NCBI RefSeq assembly: GCF_011684115.1
Contig: NZ_JAADJV010000003.1
Span: 248,001-312,000 of the forward strand
Source of the DNA: Rahnella aceris
GTDB lineage: Bacteria > Pseudomonadota > Gammaproteobacteria > Enterobacterales > Enterobacteriaceae
Reading direction: 5' to 3'
Length of the DNA stretch: 64,000 nt
The translations under genes and the position numbers were made by a program. Each line of letters starts with the position of its first letter. Within the stretch, counting starts at the first letter, position 1. Under the pieces are notes generated by a model. That model ran no database searches. It was not told the DNA's origin and saw only the letters and a program-made list of their open reading frames with translations. Positions 44,372-52,941 of this stretch are shown in pieces.

Positions 44372-47086
44372 TCAGAACCACTGTTTGAAACGGCGGATAT
44401 AAATCGTTTTCATACCTTGTGCCACGCAGCAGTAAGCCAGCAGCGTACCGGCCAGCCACGGGAAGTATTCCCACGGCAGCGCCTGCAATCCGACAATCGG
44501 TCCGAGCGGAGAGAACGGCACGTAGATACCGACCGCCATGACCAGACCGGTCATCAGCATCACCGGCCAGGCGGCAGTGCTCTGAATGAACGGGATCTTC
44601 CGGGTGCGCAGCATATGCACCACCAGTGTTTGTGACAGCAGCCCTTCCACAAACCAGCCAGACTGGAACAGCGTCTGCATCGATTCACTGTTGGCGCTGA
44701 ACACAAACCACATCAGCGCAAAGGTGGTCATATCGAAAATCGATGAGGTCGGGCCAATCCATACCATAAAGCGGCCGATGTTTTTTGCGTCCCACTTACG
44801 CGGTTTTTTCAGGAACTCCTTGTCGATTTTGTCCCACGGCAGAGCCAGCTGTGAGATGTCATACATCAGGTTTTGCAGCAGCAAATGAATCGCCAGCATC
44901 GGCAGGAACGGAATAAACGCACTGGCGACCAGCACAGAGAACACGTTGCCGAAGTTAGAACTGGCCGTCATATTGAGGTATTTCATGATATTGCCGAAAG
45001 TCTCGCGCCCTTTCAGCACGCCTTCTTCCAGCACCATCAGGCTTTTTTCCAGCAGGATAATATCGGCTGACTCTTTGGCGATATCGGTGCCGCTGTCGAC
45101 GGAAATGCCGACATCAGCATCCCGCAGCGCAGGCGCGTCGTTGATCCCGTCGCCCAAAAATCCGACAGTGTGGCCGTTGGCCTGCAACGCTTTCAGCACG
45201 CGGGATTTTTGCAGCGGCGTCAGCTTGGCAAACACCGTGCGTTCTTCCACCAGCTGGCGCAGTGAGGCATCATCGAGGCGTTCAACCTGCGAGCCGAGTA
45301 ACGGTTCACCCGGCTCCAGACCGACCTGACGGCAGATACGGCTGGTCACGATGGCGTTATCGCCGGTCAGCACTTTCACCGTCACACCGATATCACGCAG
45401 TGCGGCAATCGCCGGACCCGCAGATTCTTTCGGCGGATCAAGGAAGGTCAGGAATCCGCTGATGATCAGATCATGCTCATCGTCAGTGCCATACTGTTTT
45501 TTGACGTCGGCTTTCAGGATCGTCCTGGTCGCCACCACCAGCACACGGAAGCCATCCTGGTTGTAGTCGTTGGCCATCGCCAGTAACGCGTTACGACGTG
45601 AAGGATTCAGTGCCACCACTTTGCCGTTTTCATGCATATGGGTGGAAATACTGAGCATTTCTTCCACCGCGCCTTTGCACACCAGCAGGTGATTCTCCAG
45701 CGGATCCTTCACCACGATCGACAGGCGACGACGGATAAAATCGAACGGCATTTCATCGACCTTGCGGTAGCCCTGCGGCCTGACGAAGCCCGGTGTGTTT
45801 TCGGAGAAGTAAATCACCGCCTGATCCATCAGGTTTTTGATGCCGCTCTGATGAAAACTGTTCAGCCACGCCAGTTGCAGCACGGAATCATTGTTCTGAC
45901 CGTGCGTATCGATGTGGTGCTCAAGAATGATTTTATCTTGCGTCAGCGTGCCGGTTTTGTCCGTACACAGCACGTCCATGGCGCCAAGGTTCTGGATAGC
46001 GTTCAGGCGTTTTACGACCACTTTGCGCTTCGCCATTGCCACTGCGCCTTTCGCCAGATTGGCGCTGACGATCATTGGCAGCATTTCCGGCGTCAGACCC
46101 ACGGCTACCGCCACCGCGAACAGCAGCGCATCCCACCATTCACCTTTAGTCATGCCGTTGAGCAGGAACACCACCGGCACCATTACCAGCATGAAACGGA
46201 TCAGCAACCCGCTGACGCTGTTCACGCCGCGATCAAAGGCCGTTTGAGCGCGGGTACCGACAATGGCTTTGGCAAGCGATCCGAAATACGTCCGTGCGCC
46301 GGTCGCCACGACCACCGCCTGCGCGGTGCCACTGACCACGTTGGTGCCCATGAAACAGATGTTGGGAATATCCAGCAGGTTTTCGTTTTCCTCATTGAGG
46401 GCGCTGGCCGATTTAGGGGCAACATCGCCCATCGTGTCGTATTTTTCGACCGGCAACGCTTCACCGGTCAGCACTGCCTGACTGATAAATAAGTCACGGG
46501 ATTCGATCAGCCGCACATCGGCCGGGATCATATCCCCGGCGTAAAGCTGCACGATGTCACCGACCACCAACTGACGCATCGGGATTTCACACAGTTTGCC
46601 CTGCCTGCCCGGCATGTCGCGGCGCAACACGGTGGCAGTGGTGCGAACCATGGCTTTCAGCGCTTCGGCGGATTTTGCCGAACGGTATTCCTGCCAGAAA
46701 CGCACCAGCCCGCTGAGGCCGACCATCGCGCAAATGATGTAAACCGACACCAGATCCGTTTCTTCTCCGGCGCGCAGCGGCAGCCAGTAATCGGTAAAGA
46801 AGCTGATTATCGCCAGCACGGCGAGCACATAAATAAACGGGTTGTTGAATGCTTTGATTAACTGAACCAGCGCGTGAGGTGGCCTGTCGTGTGCCACTTC
46901 GTTGTAGCCTTCTTTCTCCAGCCGTTTCGCCGCTTCACCATGCGTGAGGCCCGCGCGGCTGGCATTAACATTAATCAGCGTCACGTCGATGCCATTTTTG
47001 GCTTCCTGAGCCGCGCGCATGGAGAGCGCCTGTTTCTTTCTTTCTGCTGTTTTTCTTTCGAGTGTATTGTTGTTTTGTACAGTCAT
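44372..47086 (-). CDS. mgtA: P-type ATPase magnesium transporter MgtA
   Basis: MgtA imports Mg2+ into the cell with ATP when magnesium is scarce. The 904-residue protein has the phosphorylated aspartate in C-T-D-K-T-G-T-L-T near residue 380, the actuator motif T-G-E-A near 210, G-D-G-I-N-D-A-P near 640, and the C-terminal six-helix bundle with L-L-Q-N-L-M-Y-D-I-S-Q. Helix P-E-M-L-P-M near 340 is the MgtA/MgtB type. A GGAG site precedes the ATG. MgtA versus MgtB cannot be separated by eye, but lone genes of this type are usually mgtA. A PhoP-box-like sequence and leader lie upstream (47228-47244). Confidence 0.95.
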   Translation of the reverse strand: MTVQNNNTLERKTAERKKQALSMRAAQEAKNGIDVTLINVNASRAGLTHGEAAKRLEKEGYNEVAHDRPPHALVQLIKAFNNPFIYVLAVLAIISFFTDYWLPLRAGEETDLVSVYIICAMVGLSGLVRFWQEYRSAKSAEALKAMVRTTATVLRRDMPGRQGKLCEIPMRQLVVGDIVQLYAGDMIPADVRLIESRDLFISQAVLTGEALPVEKYDTMGDVAPKSASALNEENENLLDIPNICFMGTNVVSGTAQAVVVATGARTYFGSLAKAIVGTRAQTAFDRGVNSVSGLLIRFMLVMVPVVFLLNGMTKGEWWDALLFAVAVAVGLTPEMLPMIVSANLAKGAVAMAKRKVVVKRLNAIQNLGAMDVLCTDKTGTLTQDKIILEHHIDTHGQNNDSVLQLAWLNSFHQSGIKNLMDQAVIYFSENTPGFVRPQGYRKVDEMPFDFIRRRLSIVVKDPLENHLLVCKGAVEEMLSISTHMHENGKVVALNPSRRNALLAMANDYNQDGFRVLVVATRTILKADVKKQYGTDDEHDLIISGFLTFLDPPKESAGPAIAALRDIGVTVKVLTGDNAIVTSRICRQVGLEPGEPLLGSQVERLDDASLRQLVEERTVFAKLTPLQKSRVLKALQANGHTVGFLGDGINDAPALRDADVGISVDSGTDIAKESADIILLEKSLMVLEEGVLKGRETFGNIMKYLNMTASSNFGNVFSVLVASAFIPFLPMLAIHLLLQNLMYDISQLALPWDKIDKEFLKKPRKWDAKNIGRFMVWIGPTSSIFDMTTFALMWFVFSANSESMQTLFQSGWFVEGLLSQTLVVHMLRTRKIPFIQSTAAWPVMLMTGLVMAVGIYVPFSPLGPIVGLQALPWEYFPWLAGTLLAYCCVAQGMKTIYIRRFKQWF

Positions 47087-47157
47087 GGTGGTGCTCCTGT
47101 CACCGGATAACGTGCAGGGGAATAATGTCGCCTGTTATTTCAGGCAGTAAAAACCCT

Positions 47158-47244
47158 TCACGTCATTTCAGTGATCGGTATTAAATTCATATCGCGCAGA
47201 ATTCCCCGCCGTTTATTATCCTTTAATTAAAAAGGGCCTAAACA
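47158..47244 (-). promoter_or_regulatory. PhoP-box-like promoter and leader of mgtA
   Basis: On the minus strand TGTTTA-GGCCC-TTTTTA (47228-47244) matches the PhoP repeat TGTTTA-N5-TGTTTA at 11 of 12 positions, with GATAAT/TAATAA as a -10 about seven to nine bases on. The leader of about 130 bases holds a ten-codon frame (47158-47190, one proline codon) without a good ribosome binding site and a short GCCTG/CAGGC hairpin at 47130-47145. This fits the leader-controlled mgtA of Salmonella in outline, but the leader peptide itself differs. The -10 spacing is shorter than typical. Confidence 0.45.
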
Positions 47245-47394
47245 GAGTGAAACCGATAGTGTGTCTTTTATTGACGCGTAACTTTTCTGTGTTTTTTATT
47301 ACGCGAAGAATTTCTATTTCGCGGATAATAAAAAGACAGTGCCGTCAGGCATCAGTCAGGACGATGTTCAGCGCAGCGTAATGCCGGGACTGAA

Positions 47395-47640
47395 TCAGAT
47401 GAGGGATAACCGACTTTGGGGTTCTTCGCTGTCAGAAACGATGCAACGTTGCTCCAGTTGACCGGTGACAGGGCTGACACGCCATGTGGTGATGCGTGCG
47501 TTCACCCTGCTGATTTTAGAAGAAAAAATGGATGGAGAGTCTTTCTTATGCGCAGCCAGCGTCCGGTCGCGGGACGGGCGTACACGCAAAATGGATGTCA
47601 GGGTTTTGACATCAGAAAAAAGGGTAGATTTGAACTTCAT
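47395..47640 (-). CDS. Hypothetical 81-residue protein upstream of mgtA
   Basis: Not recognised. The 81-residue basic protein starts at an ATG with GAGG seven bases upstream, a strong site, and its codons look like real coding sequence. It has no membrane segment. The N-terminal half is basic (R-V-R-P-S-R-D-R, A-H-K-K-D). The end carries W-R-V-S-P-V-T-G-Q-L-E-Q-R-C followed by Q-S-R-L-S, a compact P-x-T-G-x-L-E-x-R-C motif that looks conserved. It lies 308 bases before mgtA on the same strand with PhoP-type signals between, so they may be co-regulated rather than one transcript. A strong hairpin lies in its own leader (47683-47705). Confidence 0.5.
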   Translation of the reverse strand: MKFKSTLFSDVKTLTSILRVRPSRDRTLAAHKKDSPSIFSSKISRVNARITTWRVSPVTGQLEQRCIVSDSEEPQSRLSLI

Positions 47641-47985
47641 AACACACCTCGGGACCGTGACATTCAGGTTGAGGTGAGATTACACCAGAGCATCAGGCTC
47701 TGGTGAGGCGCACCCAAACGGTGAAATGATCACAATCGATTTTATGTTTACTGTTCCGGTGCGCTATTTCAGCGTCATCCGGCAAGTTACTGGTTACAGT
47801 GTCCATTAGTCTCTTATGTAAAGTTAATAAAGGCCGCTACTTCCGGCTCGTGCAATTTACCCATGCGCCCTATTATTGTCAACCCGCAAAAACTGCTTAA
47901 TATGTTTCGTTTATATTTCAGTGAGGAAATAGCCGGACAGCATGCGCTGACCGGCTGACAGACGTCACACCGTAATGTGATAACG
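47641..47985. other. Structured intergenic region
   Basis: The 345-base gap between kdgM and the 81-residue gene holds three inverted repeats: CACCAGAGC/GCTCTGGTG with a five-base loop (47683-47705), GCGCACC/GGTGCGC enclosing 43 bases (47708-47764), and GACGT-CACA/TGTG-ACGTC around 47946-47974, just after kdgM. No reading frame is convincing. The first two would form stem-loops in the leader of the small gene; the third may end the kdgM transcript, although it lacks a T-tract. Confidence 0.45.
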
Positions 47986-48666
47986 TCAGAAATTATATTG
48001 GATCCCCAGGCGTAAACGGGTTTGCCTTTCGTCGGTGGTTTTCCTGACCGAAACATCACCGATCTCGGCATAAGGCGTCCATTGCTTGTTAATATTATAC
48101 GCGACCTTTAAATCCTGCTCATAATCCCATTTGTCGTTGTCATACAGGATCTGATCGCTGTGTTTATAAATATAGTTATATTCAAATCGCCAGTCTGCCA
48201 GACGGTAACCCAGCCATATTTCGCCGCGATTGGTTTTACGGTCTTCGGTATTTTCTTTGGTATAACGGGTATATTCATAACGATAACGGGCATTGAAATA
48301 AATGCCGCTGTCAAAGGTATATCCCGCAGTTAAAAATGGTTTGTAGATACTGCTGTCAGAGCTGGACTCCAGCGTGAATCCCGGCTGGACGAACACTTCT
48401 GGCGTCACTTTAACCTGATAGCTGATGGTGCTTTCTGTACCATTATCTACCAGATTATTAAAGGGTTTATTCTCATTGTCGCCGCCGGATTTCCATTTGG
48501 CCTCCAGCGAGAAACCGAACCCGTTGGCGAAGCGGTGGGAGACCAGCGCCCTGTCTTTATGTTGTTTACTGTCATCGAGCCATTCGTGGCGAAGGTCAAT
48601 TGTGACGGCCTGACTGCTGGCGCTGGCCAGCAGTAAACCGCAGATCATCAGTCTGCTATTTTTCAT
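47986..48666 (-). CDS. kdgM: Oligogalacturonate porin KdgM
   Basis: KdgM is a 12-strand outer-membrane channel for oligogalacturonides. The 226-residue protein has a signal peptide cut after S-S-Q-A near residue 20, a mature start V-T-I-D-L-R-H-E-W typical of the family, alternating polar/hydrophobic strands throughout and a terminal I-Q-Y-N-F ending in phenylalanine. It is the third gene after togT and pelX, 68 bases behind pelX. Its closest enterobacterial relatives are KdgM/KdgN and the sialate channel NanC; the neighbours decide for pectin. Confidence 0.9.
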   Translation of the reverse strand: MKNSRLMICGLLLASASSQAVTIDLRHEWLDDSKQHKDRALVSHRFANGFGFSLEAKWKSGGDNENKPFNNLVDNGTESTISYQVKVTPEVFVQPGFTLESSSDSSIYKPFLTAGYTFDSGIYFNARYRYEYTRYTKENTEDRKTNRGEIWLGYRLADWRFEYNYIYKHSDQILYDNDKWDYEQDLKVAYNINKQWTPYAEIGDVSVRKTTDERQTRLRLGIQYNF

Positions 48667-48734
48667 TTTTATAAGTCCCAGAGATATTGAGTAGTATTGT
48701 TTTATATAAAGTATTGACTGTTAATAACGCCGCT

Positions 48735-50903
48735 TTATTTGTTTTTCAAAAAGTCAGCGTAATTAAATCCGCCGTCTGAAAGACGGGTAATCGGATCCGG
48801 CAACCGCAGAGAAATATAATCTCCCGGTTTAATTTCCTGATGCTTTGTATTCACCGTTTTGTGGTCAGCGTAAAAATAATTACTGTTATCCACATTACCG
48901 GTCACGGCATCGTCATACTTTCCTGCGGTGGTGCGCAGCGAAATGTTGTCCTTAAAAGTGCCCTGCTTGTCAGCCGTGGTGTATGGCGAAGGCCGGAACA
49001 GGAAGTTGAAGCGTTTGTTATCGACTGCGCGGTTGTCTTCGATAACCAGCGCACCCGGATTGAAGTTGTCGGTAAAGCCGTCCATGCCGTTGCCTACCGC
49101 GACGTTGTGACGCACCACATGGCTGACCGGTAATCCTTCACCACCCAGTTTGAAGCCATTGCTGCCGTTGTTCACTGACAGGCTGTGCTCAATGGTCACA
49201 CTGCCGTTCGGGCCGTCTTCGATTTTGTTGAACAGGTCGAAACCATCGTCAATGTTGTCGTGGGAATAACAGTTCACCAGCCGGTTACCCTCGCCCACGC
49301 GCATTTTGACGGCAAATCCGTCGGCGTTCTTGCGCCCCGGATCCTGATTTCCCCAGGATTCAGCATTGCTGATGAGATTATGGCTGGCCCATAATGCCCG
49401 CCCGATGCCGTCCGGCGATGCCACCCAGATGCCGGTATCATCGGCGTGATGCGCCTTAACGCGGTCGATATGGTTATAGCTTCCGGCAATATGAAAGCTT
49501 TTTTGCGTAACGGTAATGCCCTGAATATTCCAGTAGCTGGCATTGAGTGTCAGGCCGTTAAACACTACGTTGTCGCCCTGGGAACGCAGGGTTTTCCGGT
49601 TTTTTTCGGTGCCGCTGGCGGTTGCCGGGATCACGCTTTCCGGATAATCACCCTCTTTCAGCCACAGCGTGCCGCCCGGTGCTAAAAGATTAACGGCACT
49701 GTTAAAATCCAGCGGATGTTCAGCCGAGCCGTCATTACCTGCCGCGCCAGCCGGTGAAACATACAACTGGTCAGGATTGCTGACCAGCGCCATACTCACC
49801 GCAAATTCCTGCGTCACCGGTTTGCCGTCTGCCGGTGTGTAGGTTATTTTCAGCGCTGTCACCGGTTGTTCAGCATGAAACGCAACGGCGACCACTTCAC
49901 CACCGCGTACCGCTTTTTGCGGCAACAGCGGTTTGCCATTCTGAACAACCTGCACCTGTCCGTCACCGTTAGTACGTAACTGGAACACGCTGTCGCGGCG
50001 GGTAATGACCGGCGATGACATCACCTCAATACGCGCATTAAGTGACGGTGTCACATACGGCGCAGAGGGCTGAGTATGCGCTTCGCTGAGTGTCAGCTTT
50101 GCGTGATCTACCGTCATTTTGGCATTGCGTGAGGCGAAAAAACCGACGTAATACCCGGTTTTATCCAGTTGTGTCACGCTGTCCGCGCGCTGCACGGATT
50201 TGCTTACCCACTGATCACTGCCTTGTGGCGCATAGGCGACGGTAAAACCGTTGTCCGTGCGGGTCAGTCGCAGCGAAAAACGGGCTGGCGTACTCAGCGG
50301 ATGATAGCTTTCACGTACCATGCTGATGCCTGTATTTCCCCAGGGTTGCTGTACGCCCTGACGGGCAATCATCGCCAGCACCGGCGGTTTATCGCCGATG
50401 GCCATGACGCTGTTCATCACCATATTTGATGCTGCCGGTAACTCCTCAATGCCCGGTTTGGTCACCGGCTCACGCGGATTGCCCAGAATATCGCGTACCA
50501 GTAATCCGGCCCCTTCCTGCCCGGCGGGTTTCGCACCATTTTCCGGCCCGAACTGGTTGAGTGTGATCTCCGCTTCAAGCTGGAAATTCACCTCCGCCGG
50601 TAAGCGTGTATAGAAATAAGTTAAGCCGTCGTGACTGTTACCGACTTTGCCGCCACGGCTTTCGAGTGTGAACGGCGTGCTGAGCACGGTGCCCGCCGCC
50701 GGAACTGCTTTGCCATCTGCCAGTAAGGTTTCGTTCATGCCGATTTTCTCCGGCAGAACGTTGGTGGCGAAATTGACGTCGGTTGACTGACCAAATGTGA
50801 TGCTGTGCCAGACCAGTTTGCCGGTATCCGGCAATGCAGCGGCCAGGCTTTGTACGCTCATTCCGAGGGACAGCGCGACAATGACAAATTTTGATGCCCA
50901 CAT
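48735..50903 (-). CDS. pelX: Periplasmic exopolygalacturonate lyase PelX (PL9)
   Basis: PelX is a right-handed parallel beta-helix pectate lyase of family PL9 that releases disaccharides from the ends of pectate oligomers in the periplasm. From the ATG at 50903 the protein has 722 residues with a clear signal peptide (hydrophobic core, cut after S-L-A-A near 24). Residues about 25-390 form a lectin/jelly-roll-like and linker region; from L-Y-V-S-P-A-G-A-A-G-N-D-G-S near 392 the beta-helix starts. It contains the PL9 repeats with N-A-D-G-F-A and N-I-D-D-G-F-D and the asparagine ladder. A GTG eleven codons earlier is in frame but weakly supported. Size and layout match Dickeya PelX. It works with togT and kdgM. 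Confidence 0.88.
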   Translation of the reverse strand: MWASKFVIVALSLGMSVQSLAAALPDTGKLVWHSITFGQSTDVNFATNVLPEKIGMNETLLADGKAVPAAGTVLSTPFTLESRGGKVGNSHDGLTYFYTRLPAEVNFQLEAEITLNQFGPENGAKPAGQEGAGLLVRDILGNPREPVTKPGIEELPAASNMVMNSVMAIGDKPPVLAMIARQGVQQPWGNTGISMVRESYHPLSTPARFSLRLTRTDNGFTVAYAPQGSDQWVSKSVQRADSVTQLDKTGYYVGFFASRNAKMTVDHAKLTLSEAHTQPSAPYVTPSLNARIEVMSSPVITRRDSVFQLRTNGDGQVQVVQNGKPLLPQKAVRGGEVVAVAFHAEQPVTALKITYTPADGKPVTQEFAVSMALVSNPDQLYVSPAGAAGNDGSAEHPLDFNSAVNLLAPGGTLWLKEGDYPESVIPATASGTEKNRKTLRSQGDNVVFNGLTLNASYWNIQGITVTQKSFHIAGSYNHIDRVKAHHADDTGIWVASPDGIGRALWASHNLISNAESWGNQDPGRKNADGFAVKMRVGEGNRLVNCYSHDNIDDGFDLFNKIEDGPNGSVTIEHSLSVNNGSNGFKLGGEGLPVSHVVRHNVAVGNGMDGFTDNFNPGALVIEDNRAVDNKRFNFLFRPSPYTTADKQGTFKDNISLRTTAGKYDDAVTGNVDNSNYFYADHKTVNTKHQEIKPGDYISLRLPDPITRLSDGGFNYADFLKNK

Positions 50904-50989
50904 AATCGTTCTTATCCTAAAAACGTGAGGGGTCACTGGCCGGTGACCCGGCCAGTCGGAAAAGTGGAAAAATAGAGTTAAATCAGGTG

Positions 50990-52555
50990 TTAAGGTTGTT
51001 GTGTGGTACTCACCATCGGTTTGGGTTCGGTGACCTCAACGGCAGGCGTATCGAAAATTTTGCGGCAGACGACGCTGTTACCCCAGCACTGTTCATACGG
51101 ATAACCAATCAGTTCTTCCATCACCGCCCGTACTTCCGGCTGAACCTGGCTAATCTGCCCGCCCGCTTTGATACGTGCTACTTCGCCCAGCACCACAAGG
51201 TGAGTTTTGCGGTTCAGTTTCATCTGATTACTGAACACGATAGCCATCAGCGCCAGCGCAATAACACCGATACAGAACACCAGCGCAATCGCCATCACCG
51301 CACTTTCAGGCTGGGTATGAGATTTAGACTGGAAGCCGTAGAAGCTCAAAATGGCACCCATCACGAAAACAATCACCGAGCGCATCAGTTTGCCGGAGAA
51401 GGTCATCGCACCGGCGTAAATCCCCTCGCGGCGACGACCGGTGAAGGCTTCGTCAATGTCCGCCAGGAAGGTATAAACCGTCCACGGAATGTAATACACG
51501 CCGCCGGTACCGATACCGAAGATGACCGTGATAGTCAGCATGGCCGCTGTGGCATATTGCTGCGGCAGATGCAGGACGTGCAGCAGGCTGTAGCAAATGA
51601 CCGAGAAAATCACGATGCCCAGCGCCAGAATGTAAGGCTTGCTGAACCCGTGCCTGACGCAGATGCCGATAAATATCGCGGTAGAGAACAGTTGCAGCAT
51701 CGAGTTCAGGCTGCTCAGGCCGGCAACCATCGTCGGATCATATTGCAGCACGAAAATGATGAAGTAGGTGAAAACGGAAGCAAACAGCCATTCTGCCCCG
51801 AAGCCACACAGATACATGCCCAGATGCTTACGGAACACACGCAGGTGGAATGTCGATTTCATGTCGCGAACCAGCGTCAGCATGGTTTTGCCGAGGGTCA
51901 TTTTCTTCTCATCGACCGGCGTGGTTTCTTCTACCGGGCGTTCCCAGGAAGAGAGATACAACATACCCAGGGCGATAAACAAGATCACGCCATACGTCAG
52001 TGCGGTGTAGAAAAACGGCTGCGCGGAGTCTTTGCCGTAGATCAGAATGAACTGGCCCGGAATGAACGCGGCGAGGAAGTTCGCTACTTTGCCGAAAATC
52101 GCTTTATAGCCGGTCAGTTTTGAACGGGCGGAGAAATCGGTAGTCATTTCGGTCGCGAGCGTTTCATACGGCACCATCACCGAGGTGTAAATCAGCTCGA
52201 ACATCACGTAAGTCGAGAGGTAATACCAGAATCCGAAGCCTTCAACCCACAGCAACGGATAGAACATCATCAGTGGCACGCCGAGTAAAATGAAGAAACG
52301 GCGGCGGCCAAAACGTTTGCCGAGGCGTGTTTTACCAAAGTTATCCGAGAGATAACCCATCAGCGGGTTACTGATGGCATCGATGATGCTGGCGACGGAG
52401 AAGATCGCCGATGCCTGTAGCAGCGTCAGGCCACAAAATGTGGTGTAGAAGTACAGCAGCCAGATCCCGGCAATCGCCAGTGCACCGCTGCCCAACAGAT
52501 TTCCGCCGCCATACGCCAGCTGATGTTTAAATAAAATAGGTTTTTCTGCGTTCAT
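50990..52555 (-). CDS. togT: Oligogalacturonide transporter TogT
   Basis: TogT is a GPH-family (glycoside-pentoside-hexuronide:cation) symporter for oligogalacturonides in the inner membrane. It has 521 residues and twelve membrane helices, with the family's D-A-I-S-N-P-L-M-G-Y near residue 62, R-F-G-R-R-R-F-F near 83 and the P-Y-E-T-L-A-T-E-M block near 135. The cytoplasmic tail after the last helix (about 60 residues) is longer than in sugar carriers such as MelB and matches TogT. It heads the togT-pelX-kdgM operon behind a CRP site and a KdgR-like operator. Confidence 0.92.
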   Translation of the reverse strand: MNAEKPILFKHQLAYGGGNLLGSGALAIAGIWLLYFYTTFCGLTLLQASAIFSVASIIDAISNPLMGYLSDNFGKTRLGKRFGRRRFFILLGVPLMMFYPLLWVEGFGFWYYLSTYVMFELIYTSVMVPYETLATEMTTDFSARSKLTGYKAIFGKVANFLAAFIPGQFILIYGKDSAQPFFYTALTYGVILFIALGMLYLSSWERPVEETTPVDEKKMTLGKTMLTLVRDMKSTFHLRVFRKHLGMYLCGFGAEWLFASVFTYFIIFVLQYDPTMVAGLSSLNSMLQLFSTAIFIGICVRHGFSKPYILALGIVIFSVICYSLLHVLHLPQQYATAAMLTITVIFGIGTGGVYYIPWTVYTFLADIDEAFTGRRREGIYAGAMTFSGKLMRSVIVFVMGAILSFYGFQSKSHTQPESAVMAIALVFCIGVIALALMAIVFSNQMKLNRKTHLVVLGEVARIKAGGQISQVQPEVRAVMEELIGYPYEQCWGNSVVCRKIFDTPAVEVTEPKPMVSTTQQP

Positions 52556-52580
52556 AGGTTATCCGCCCAGAGAGATATTT

Positions 52581-52607
52581 ATAAAATGAACCGGTGTTTT
52601 GTTTTTA
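52581..52607. promoter_or_regulatory. KdgR-like operator of togT
   Basis: ATAAAATGAACCGGTGTTTTG reads as the imperfect palindrome AATGAA-C...G-TTTT of the KdgR box family. It lies 26-52 bases before the togT start and just after the predicted transcription start, the usual repressor position. KdgR itself is not in this window. Confidence 0.38.
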
Positions 52608-52646
52608 TAGAGATGACGTTTTATATAGGCGGGATGAATGAATAGA

Positions 52647-52662
52647 TGTGAATAACATCACA
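52647..52662. promoter_or_regulatory. Perfect CRP site upstream of togT
   Basis: TGTGA-ATAACA-TCACA is an exact match to the CRP core. A TATATA -10 on the minus strand lies at about 52622-52627, placing the CRP site centre near -40, the class II position. Pectin genes are under CRP control in Dickeya, which agrees. Confidence 0.75.
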
Positions 52663-52941
52663 TTTAAAACAGCAGGGGGCGGCTGGCGATAAGATTTTGC
52701 GATACGTGTAACATTCCTCACCATCAAAAATACACAATTCACGAGATGGTTCAGATCGTATTAGTTTTAAATCGAATGATTAACTGACTATTGCTCTACA
52801 AAACCGCCACTTAACCCATGCGGGAATTTTACATCCGTATCAGAATTTTCGTTGAAGGTCAGGCATAAGCGTTGGGGGGACTGAACAAAAGGCCGTTCCC
52901 TGGCCCCTGATACAGCGGGTGATTTACGGGTAAATCTGAGG

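Noticed and set aside
47158..47190. Ten-codon leader frame before mgtA as an MgtL peptide
   Set aside because: It has one proline codon only and no good ribosome binding site, so it was not called as a gene; it is mentioned with the leader.
47416..47706. 96-codon plus-strand frame across the 81-residue gene
   Set aside because: The minus-strand frame has a strong GAGG ribosome binding site and better codon use; the plus-strand frame has neither.
50987..52123. 378-codon open frame antisense to togT
   Set aside because: Rich in His, Arg and Gln as expected of an antisense of a membrane protein gene; no support.
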